Position numbers and translations under genes: made by a program
Shown here: positions 6,727 through 11,490 of the stretch, one piece after another
Numbering within the stretch: position 1 is the stretch's first letter
Layout of the letters: the number at the start of each line of letters is the position of its first letter
Source: Desulfobacteraceae bacterium
GTDB lineage: Bacteria; Desulfobacterota; Desulfobacteria; Desulfobacterales; DAOWNP01
Direction of reading: 5' to 3'
Assembly (NCBI GenBank): GCA_030642545.1
Contig: DAOWNP010000044.1
Coordinates: 1 to 11,490, forward strand
Length of the DNA: 11,490 bases
Notes under the pieces: generated by a model
Databases searched by the model: none
Seen by the model: the letters and a program-made list of their open reading frames with translations, nothing else
What the model was told of the DNA's origin: nothing

Positions 6727-7176
6727 TTACTCCTTGCTCATAATTTTTTTGTGATTGTTTTTTTCCCAATAATAGAAACCGCTGCCGTCAGGAATGATTA
6801 GTTTGATTTGAAGCATTTGATTTAAGTAGAAATGAGGTCTCATAAGCCCCATTGACTTTGCTGTTTTAATAAGTTTTGGAAGTGGAAAATATTTTTCGTT
6901 CATATTTTTGATAAGAATATTAAATTGACGGGCAGACTCTCTTGTGCTGTCTGTAACAATAATATCAGGAGCAGTTTCTTCATTAGGTATATTTTTTTTA
7001 TTGAACCTGTCTTTTAACAATTGTATATAACTATCTCTGTTTTCCCATAAATCAAGAATTTTATGTAGTTGTGATATTGCCAAAGAAAGAAGGACAAGAC
7101 CGGTAAAGACAATACAGATTCCGAGGAATGATATCTCCCAGCCGTTATTTGCGTTTATTGCTTCAAAACCGTACAA
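6727..7176 (-). CDS. oadG: OadG-family decarboxylase gamma subunit, TTG start
   Basis: OadG is the small membrane anchor that links the biotin-carrying part to OadB. The 149-residue protein has one N-terminal membrane helix (about 14-36, ISFLGICIVFTGLVLLSL) followed by a charged cytoplasmic part. That is longer than the roughly 80-120 residues of classical OadG, and its C-terminal half (about 80-140) looks like a small folded helical or winged domain. The start is TTG (7174-7176). A strong AAGGAGG lies six bases upstream, two in-frame TAA codons directly precede the TTG, and no ATG or GTG follows before the membrane helix. The gene is 7 bases upstream of oadB. The family call rests on the membrane topology and the neighbour more than on a sequence motif. 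Confidence 0.8.
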   Translation of the reverse strand: MYGFEAINANNGWEISFLGICIVFTGLVLLSLAISQLHKILDLWENRDSYIQLLKDRFNKKNIPNEETAPDIIVTDSTRESARQFNILIKNMNEKYFPLPKLIKTAKSMGLMRPHFYLNQMLQIKLIIPDGSGFYYWEKNNHKKIMSKE

Positions 7177-7230
7177 TTATTACCTCCTTTTTAAGATTTA
7201 ATTTTAAAAACTAAACATTTATGTAGTCGT

Positions 7231-7389
7231 TCATGTTAAGTACTTGTAATCGGACAAAATATAAGTATTTACAAAATATTTGATAAAAACAAGACAGCAG
7301 GTGCAATATCTGCCTCTGTATTTTGGATATTTGTCAATACAGTAACTGTAGTGCATTGTGAGTACTTGTAAATAATTATATTTTTTCAT
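7231..7389 (-). CDS. Doubtful small Cys/Tyr-rich ORF
   Basis: A 52-codon frame starts 14 bases before the end of the upstream cNMP-fold gene. Its middle (CIDKYPKYRGRYCTCC, residues 17-32) looks more protein-like than expected, with four Cys and many Tyr, but the last 20 residues look like translated AT-rich spacer. There is no good ribosome site, and the frame covers the palindrome and direct repeats listed separately. It is kept as a low-probability candidate because the overlap could allow coupled translation; a chance open frame is more likely. Confidence 0.15.
   Translation of the reverse strand: MKKYNYLQVLTMHYSYCIDKYPKYRGRYCTCCLVFIKYFVNTYILSDYKYLT
7239..7371. repeat. 11-bp direct repeat AGTACTTGTAA flanking the oadG upstream region
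   Basis: AGTACTTGTAA occurs at 7239-7249 and again at 7361-7371, 122 bases apart, in the gap between the cNMP-fold gene and oadG. A related inverted form (AAGTATTTACAA) lies near 7262-7273. The placement suggests regulator sites for oadG-oadB, but this is inference. Confidence 0.5.
7338..7350. promoter_or_regulatory. Perfect palindrome TACAGTAACTGTA, possible operator upstream of oadG
   Basis: Thirteen bases with perfect twofold symmetry about the central A lie 162 bases upstream of the oadG start and between the two direct repeats. The size and symmetry resemble a homodimeric repressor site. No promoter pairs with it convincingly: a minus-strand TTGACA overlaps its edge (plus 7332-7337) but lacks a -10 at the right distance. 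The site could equally be the loop-free base of a leader hairpin. Confidence 0.35.
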
Positions 7390-7807
7390 TGTCTTTAGCA
7401 TAAGCCATTTTTTCGGCAATAATCTTGTTTATTTTTTTCATAAATATATAATGCATATCCGGGTTGTTTTTTAAGAGGTTATATAATTTTTTACCGTGAA
7501 GACATAAGAGCTCTCCATCTGTTAATGCTGTTCCTGTTGCTGTATTAAAAAAAGGTGTAATAATTGAAGACCAGCCTATAATATCCCCTTGATTATGAAG
7601 TGTAAATGATTGCTCTTCTGCAAAATGAATCATATAATTACCTGATAAAACCACATAGAATGTTAAAGCAGGTTCTCCTCTTTGCATAAAAACTTCACCT
7701 TCATATACTTTATTTGTTTCCATTAAAGATATGACCTGTTCCATATCTTCCTTTTTTAGATTACTAAACAGGTTTATTGATTTAATTTTTTCAATATTTG
7801 TTACCAT
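7376..7807 (-). CDS. Orphan cyclic-nucleotide-binding-domain protein (no DNA-binding domain)
   Basis: The 143 residues cover a single CRP/FNR-type beta-roll followed by a terminal helix. They begin with NIEKIKSINLFSNL, then YEGEVFMQRGEPALTFYVVLSGN (35-57), GDIIGWSSI (74-82) and ATGTALTDGELLCL (90-103). The C-terminal helix-turn-helix of CRP/FNR regulators is absent. The phosphate-binding cassette is atypical: the region that usually carries Arg before Thr/Ser-Ala reads NTATGTA, so canonical cAMP binding is doubtful. The start is supported by AGGAAG five bases upstream. It lies 199 bases upstream of oadG on the same strand and diverges from the BMP transporter. It may sense a ligand or act as a protein-protein module. 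Domain call is firm; role unknown. Confidence 0.85.
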   Translation of the reverse strand: MVTNIEKIKSINLFSNLKKEDMEQVISLMETNKVYEGEVFMQRGEPALTFYVVLSGNYMIHFAEEQSFTLHNQGDIIGWSSIITPFFNTATGTALTDGELLCLHGKKLYNLLKNNPDMHYIFMKKINKIIAEKMAYAKDNEKI

Positions 7808-7888
7808 AATTACTTCCTTTGAAAAAGTGTAATTTTTAAATACATTTTAGCCGACAATTTAGTTCACAAGTGGGGGTCAATGTCAATA

Positions 7889-7927
7889 AAAAAAACAATG
7901 ATTGCTTGATTGTTTGATTGTTTTTTT
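7889..7927. repeat. Octamer tandem repeat and A/T hairpin between divergent genes
   Basis: Three consecutive octamers TGATTGCT, TGATTGTT, TGATTGTT occupy 7899-7922. Overlapping them, AAAAAAACAAT (7889-7899) is the exact complement of ATTGTTTTTTT (7917-7927), giving an 11-bp A/T-rich stem with a 17-base loop and T-runs on both strands. It looks like a terminator, but it lies between diverging genes where one is not expected, so regulator binding or bent DNA is an alternative. Confidence 0.6.
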
Positions 7928-7958
7928 AAGTTGTTATGTTTATTTTTAAGTTCTTAGC

Positions 7959-7986
7959 TTGACTGAAATATCTGATATATTACAAT
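7959..7986 (+). promoter_or_regulatory. Probable sigma-70 promoter for the BMP transporter operon
   Basis: TTGACT (7959-7964) and TACAAT (7981-7986) are separated by 16 bases, each one mismatch from consensus. A transcript would start near 7993 and give a leader of about 70 bases before the gene. No riboswitch fold was recognised in that leader. Confidence 0.55.
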
Positions 7987-8062
7987 AAGAAAAATATATT
8001 AAATCTGATGAATTTTATTTTTAGTTTAATCTTTGTCTATAAAAAACGAGGAGGTAAAAATT

Positions 8063-9304
8063 ATGTCCTTTTTTAAAAAAGAGTTATTATTTTTAAGAGT
8101 ATGTACAGTCTTTTTTTTATCTTTTTTTATTGCTGCAGAAGTTTATGCTGTAGAAAAAGCATATCTCAGCAAGCCGAGAAGTTTAATGGTTGCTAAAGTT
8201 GCAAATGATTTTGTATTTGGCATGCTGCTTGTAGGTCCCTATAATGATCATGGCTGGAGCCAATCGCATTTTGAAGCAGGTACATATCTTCAAAAGAATA
8301 TTCCCCGTTTAAAATTTTTGTATATAGACAAGGTTAATCCGGCAGACAGACCAGGGATAACAATAATTCAGCTTGTTGATGATTTGGTTACAAAAGGGGC
8401 GAAACTGATTATTGCAAATTCCGATGATATGAAAGATGGCATCCGTAAAGCCGCAAACAAATATCCTGACGTAAAGTTTGTTCATATTTCAGGAGATGAT
8501 GTCTTAACAGGTAAAGCTCCGGAAAATTTATCAAATTTGATGGGAAAAATGGAATATTGTAAAATGATGGCTGGTTTTTGTGCGGCTCTTACAACGAGGA
8601 CAGGGAAAATTGCTTATTTGGGACCTCTTGTAAATGATGAGACGAGAAGACTTGCAGCTTCCTGTTACCTCGGAGCTAAATATGGCTGGGAGAAAATTCT
8701 TCATAAAAATCCTGACAAACTGAAATTTCATGTGAGCTGGATAGGTTTTTGGTTTAACATACCGGGAGTAACAGCTGATCCAATACAAGTTGTACATAAT
8801 TTTTACAACAATGGATTTGATGTTGTGATTTCAGGTATAGATACAACAGAAGCTCTTGCTGTAGCTAACAGAAAAAGACTTGAAGGAAAAGATGTATGGG
8901 CTCTTCCATATGATTACCGAGGAGCATGCAGTGAAGCACCAAAAGCGTGTCTTGGTGTTCCCTATTTTAACTGGATTCCGGGTTATACTAAACTTATAAA
9001 AATGACTATGGCAGGGAATTGGGAATCTGTATGGTTATGGCTTGGTCCTGATTGGGAAAACATTAATAATATAAGCACAAGCTCTGTAGGATTCTTAACA
9101 GGAGATGCTATTTCAGAAGAGGTTAAACACCAGTTGAATGAATTTATTAAAGATCTTGGAAATAAAAAGATTAATCTGTTTAAAGGCCCTCTTTATTACC
9201 AGGACAAGACAATATTTTTAAAAGATGGTGAGATAGCAAGTGATAAAAAAATCTGGTATTTAAAACAACTTTTATCCGGTATGACAGGTCAAAACAGCAG
9301 GTAA
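8063..9304 (+). CDS. BMP-family ABC transporter substrate-binding protein
   Basis: This is the periplasmic binding component of a BMP-type (Med/PnrA-like) importer; characterised members bind nucleosides, and some relatives bind riboflavin, so the ligand is not fixed here. The 413-residue precursor has a Sec signal peptide: basic FFKKE, a hydrophobic core to about 25, and cleavage after V27-Y28-A29. It lacks a lipobox, unlike lipoprotein members of the family. Family features include GPYNDHGWSQSHFEAG, KGAKLIIAN and GFDVVISGIDTTEA. The start is ATG 8063 with GAGGAGG at 8048-8054, eight bases away; a longer frame from TTG 8033 would read through that ribosome site and spoil the signal peptide. 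It opens the operon, 11 bases ahead of the ATPase gene. Confidence 0.93.
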   Translation: MSFFKKELLFLRVCTVFFLSFFIAAEVYAVEKAYLSKPRSLMVAKVANDFVFGMLLVGPYNDHGWSQSHFEAGTYLQKNIPRLKFLYIDKVNPADRPGITIIQLVDDLVTKGAKLIIANSDDMKDGIRKAANKYPDVKFVHISGDDVLTGKAPENLSNLMGKMEYCKMMAGFCAALTTRTGKIAYLGPLVNDETRRLAASCYLGAKYGWEKILHKNPDKLKFHVSWIGFWFNIPGVTADPIQVVHNFYNNGFDVVISGIDTTEALAVANRKRLEGKDVWALPYDYRGACSEAPKACLGVPYFNWIPGYTKLIKMTMAGNWESVWLWLGPDWENINNISTSSVGFLTGDAISEEVKHQLNEFIKDLGNKKINLFKGPLYYQDKTIFLKDGEIASDKKIWYLKQLLSGMTGQNSR

Positions 9305-9315
9305 ATTTATATTCT

Positions 9316-10782
9316 ATGCGTATAGAACTTAAAAATATTTCAAAAAAATTTGGGGATCACCTTGTTAATGATAATATTTCTTTAGTTATAAAAGAGAGCA
9401 CAGTTTATGGGATTTTAGGTGAAAATGGGGCAGGCAAAACCACTTTAATGAAAATATTAACAGGTTATCTTAGAAAAAGCTCAGGTGATATTCTTGTGGA
9501 TAACTGTTCTGTTGATGATTTGACTCCTCAATATGCATTAAAGCTTGGAATAGGAATGCTTTATCAGGATCCTTTTGATTTTCCCAACATGACTGTTCTT
9601 GAAAATTTTATGATAAAGCATAAATCAGGGATATTTTTAGATATAAAAAAACAGAAATCAGAATTTAATAAAATCGTAAAAGAATTAGGGTTTTTAATCT
9701 CTTTTCACAATAAAGTCAGTGAGTTAAATATAATTCAAAGGCGTCAGCTTGAGCTTGTAAGATTAATAAGCTTAGGAGTTAAACTTCTTGTTTTAGATGA
9801 ACCTGCAACCGGAGTATCTGCTTTAAGCGAAGACAAAACTTTTAAAAAACTTATAGATAAATTTAAATCAGAAGGTAAAAGCATAATACTTGTTTCACAT
9901 AAACTTCCTGATATCCAAAGGATATGTGATAGTGTTATCGTGTTAAAACAGGGTGGTGTGTCAGGGCAGATGGATAGACCACTTGATGTTGATGTTTTGA
10001 TCAAAATGATGTTTGGTAAACCTTTAACCTCAACATATAAAAAGCCAGGTTGTATAACCTCTGAAAAAGATATTCTTTCTTTTACAAATGTTTCCGCATC
10101 TTTGGAAATACAGACATTAAAAGAGTGTAATACAAAAATTTATCCTGGCGAAATCGTAGGACTTTCCGGAATAACAGGAAGTGGTCAGGATGTTTTTTTA
10201 AATGTTGCAGCAGGAATAATAAAATCTGAAAAAGGAAAAGTAATATTAGACGGAGAAGATCCAGGTTACAGGGGTTACCATTATTTAAAAAAACGCGGTG
10301 TTTTTTTTTTACCAGGGCTGCGTATGGAAGAAGGTTTGATTTCAGGACTTACAATTTATGAACATTTTTTGCTTTTAAATAATCAGAAAAAAGGGATTAA
10401 ACATAGAAAACTAAGATTGAAAGTAAAAGAGAAAATAGAGAAGTTCCGTATTAAAGGTTCTATTGATATGCTTGTAAATTCTTTATCAGGAGGAAATCAG
10501 CAAAGATTGCTCCTTGCTTTTTTGCCTGAAAATTTAAAAGTTCTTTTGCTTGATAATCCTACAAGAGGACTTGATGCTAAATCTATGAGATGGGTTTGGC
10601 AGCTTATTTACGAATATAGCAGAAAAAAGACAGCTATCGTATTTTCTTCAGCACAAATAGATGAAATTATGTCCATGTCCCAAAGAATCCTTGTTTTTTT
10701 TGAAGGTAAAATTATAAAAGATTTAAAAACAGGTGAGACTAATGTTACTGAAATTGGAAAAGCTATTACCGGAAAGAGGTAA
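9316..10782 (+). CDS. Double-domain ABC ATPase of the BMP-type importer
   Basis: The 488 residues are two fused nucleotide-binding domains, as in sugar and nucleoside importers of the RbsA/YufO type. Domain 1 has Walker A GENGAGKTT 35-43, Q-loop Gln84, Walker B LVLDEP 159-163 region and H-loop His195, but its signature is degraded to LNIIQ (137-141). Domain 2 has the intact signature LSGGNQQ 390-396, but its Walker A reads GITGSGQD (no Lys) and its Walker B LLLDNP has Asn414 in place of the catalytic Glu. One composite site (Walker A/B of domain 1 with signature of domain 2) should therefore hydrolyse ATP, and the other looks dead. There is no clear ribosome site, so coupling to the preceding gene is likely; the permease gene follows after one base. 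Confidence 0.93.
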   Translation: MRIELKNISKKFGDHLVNDNISLVIKESTVYGILGENGAGKTTLMKILTGYLRKSSGDILVDNCSVDDLTPQYALKLGIGMLYQDPFDFPNMTVLENFMIKHKSGIFLDIKKQKSEFNKIVKELGFLISFHNKVSELNIIQRRQLELVRLISLGVKLLVLDEPATGVSALSEDKTFKKLIDKFKSEGKSIILVSHKLPDIQRICDSVIVLKQGGVSGQMDRPLDVDVLIKMMFGKPLTSTYKKPGCITSEKDILSFTNVSASLEIQTLKECNTKIYPGEIVGLSGITGSGQDVFLNVAAGIIKSEKGKVILDGEDPGYRGYHYLKKRGVFFLPGLRMEEGLISGLTIYEHFLLLNNQKKGIKHRKLRLKVKEKIEKFRIKGSIDMLVNSLSGGNQQRLLLAFLPENLKVLLLDNPTRGLDAKSMRWVWQLIYEYSRKKTAIVFSSAQIDEIMSMSQRILVFFEGKIIKDLKTGETNVTEIGKAITGKR

Positions 10783-10783
10783 T

Positions 10784-11490
10784 ATGGTTAATATATTAAG
10801 GTCAATTATGAAAACAGGCCTTCCTCTTTTAGTTGTTTTGTTTCTCTTTTTTATATTTCTTTATGTTTTACAAATCTCTTTTTTTGATGTTTTTTCCAAT
10901 TTATTTATGGGGGCATTTGGATCTTTTAATAAAACAGCAAATACGTTAAGAGCCTGGATTCCTCTTGTAATTTGTGCATGCGGTCTTGTATTTACCTTTA
11001 AAATATCTCTCTGGAATATTGGAGTTGAAGGACAGATGATAATCGGGGCTGTTTTTGGAACAGCGGTTTTAAAAACCTTTGCCCCTGAGTCAAACCTGTC
11101 TTTGGTATATGTTGCAGTGAGCATTATAGCCGGTTTTTGCGGAGGGGCATTGTGGGCGATTATTGCCGGTTTGTTAAAGGTAAAAGGAGGAGTACATGAA
11201 ATTTTTTCCGGTTTAGGTCTTAATTTTCTTGCTCAGGCAATTGTATTGTGGCTTGTTTTTGGTCCATGGAAACGTTCAGGGATTGCTTCTATGAGTGGAA
11301 CAGAAATGTTTTGCGAAAAGCTCTGGTTTCCTGATATATACATAAAGGGGTTTTCTGTAACAGGATTAATACTGGTGCTTTTTATAATTATTACAATTAC
11401 TCTTTTTTTTAAAATAACAAAAACAGGTTTATGCCTTGAGGCTGTTGGAAATAACAGCAAAGCTGCTTTTTTGTTTGGTCTTTCTCCACA
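10784..11490 (+). CDS. ABC permease of the BMP-type importer, partial (runs off the window)
   Basis: The frame opens at ATG 10784, one base after the ATPase stop, with AGAGG a few bases upstream, and stays open for 235 codons to the window edge. It is a hydrophobic protein of the BPD_transp_2 permease family. A first membrane helix spans about 11-30, followed by WIPLVICACGLVFTF, then the family motif WNIGVEGQ (77-84), GGVHEIFSGLGLNFLA (135-150), another helix near 193-209, and KTGLCLEAVGNNSKAA (213-228), which corresponds to the cytoplasmic loop contacting the ATPase. The 3' end is missing. A second permease gene would be expected to follow, as these importers normally use two. Confidence 0.92.
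   Translation, partial: MVNILRSIMKTGLPLLVVLFLFFIFLYVLQISFFDVFSNLFMGAFGSFNKTANTLRAWIPLVICACGLVFTFKISLWNIGVEGQMIIGAVFGTAVLKTFAPESNLSLVYVAVSIIAGFCGGALWAIIAGLLKVKGGVHEIFSGLGLNFLAQAIVLWLVFGPWKRSGIASMSGTEMFCEKLWFPDIYIKGFSVTGLILVLFIIITITLFFKITKTGLCLEAVGNNSKAAFLFGLSP

Noticed and set aside
8033..8062. TTG start for the BMP binding protein
   Set aside because: The extra ten codons read through the GAGGAGG ribosome site and put charged residues ahead of a clean signal peptide.
10861..11460. Minus-strand open frames opposite the ABC permease
   Set aside because: They are shadows of the permease reading frame, which carries clear family motifs.

Overview
The window comes from an AT-rich bacterium with compact, Gram-negative style operons. 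The combination of a long-form HisG, paired ribosome-assembly GTPases (EngB, Era), a sodium-pump decarboxylase OadG/OadB pair and a BMP-type ABC importer best fits an anaerobic, Desulfobacterales-like member of the Desulfobacterota. That assignment is inference from gene content and composition; no marker in the window proves it.

Layout. (1) 1-4246, plus strand: after a probable terminator, a tight run of hisI, hisG, engB, a 171-base gap with a candidate structured RNA, era, a RimK-like ATP-grasp protein, and a small HNH nuclease. Junctions are an ATGA overlap (hisI/hisG), 3 bases (hisG/engB), a TGATG overlap (era/ATP-grasp) and 38 bases (ATP-grasp/HNH). (2) 4247-5591: two AT-rich non-coding stretches around a minus-strand gene for a low-complexity, coiled-coil protein. 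That protein has a TDAT repeat, an A12 tract in its coding strand and a C-terminal recombinase-like helix-turn-helix segment. (3) 5592-7807, minus strand: an orphan cyclic-nucleotide-binding-fold protein, a 199-base gap with a perfect palindrome and a direct repeat, then oadG (TTG start) and oadB, closed by a 26-bp perfect hairpin terminator. (4) 7808-11490, plus strand: an intergenic region with an octamer repeat and a good promoter, then a BMP-family periplasmic binding protein, a double ABC ATPase and an ABC permease that runs off the window end.

How the parts work together. HisI and HisG catalyse early steps of histidine synthesis. EngB and Era act in large- and small-subunit ribosome assembly. 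OadB/OadG form the membrane part of a Na+-translocating decarboxylase whose biotin-dependent alpha subunit is not in view. The BMP cluster forms a nucleoside-type (or related) importer in which only one ATP site looks catalytically competent.

I did not find a clear, complete new defence or mobile system. The items most worth checking are the RNA candidate between engB and era, the era-coupled ATP-grasp/HNH pair, the repeat-bearing helix-turn-helix protein, and the control region between the orphan cNMP-fold gene and oadG.
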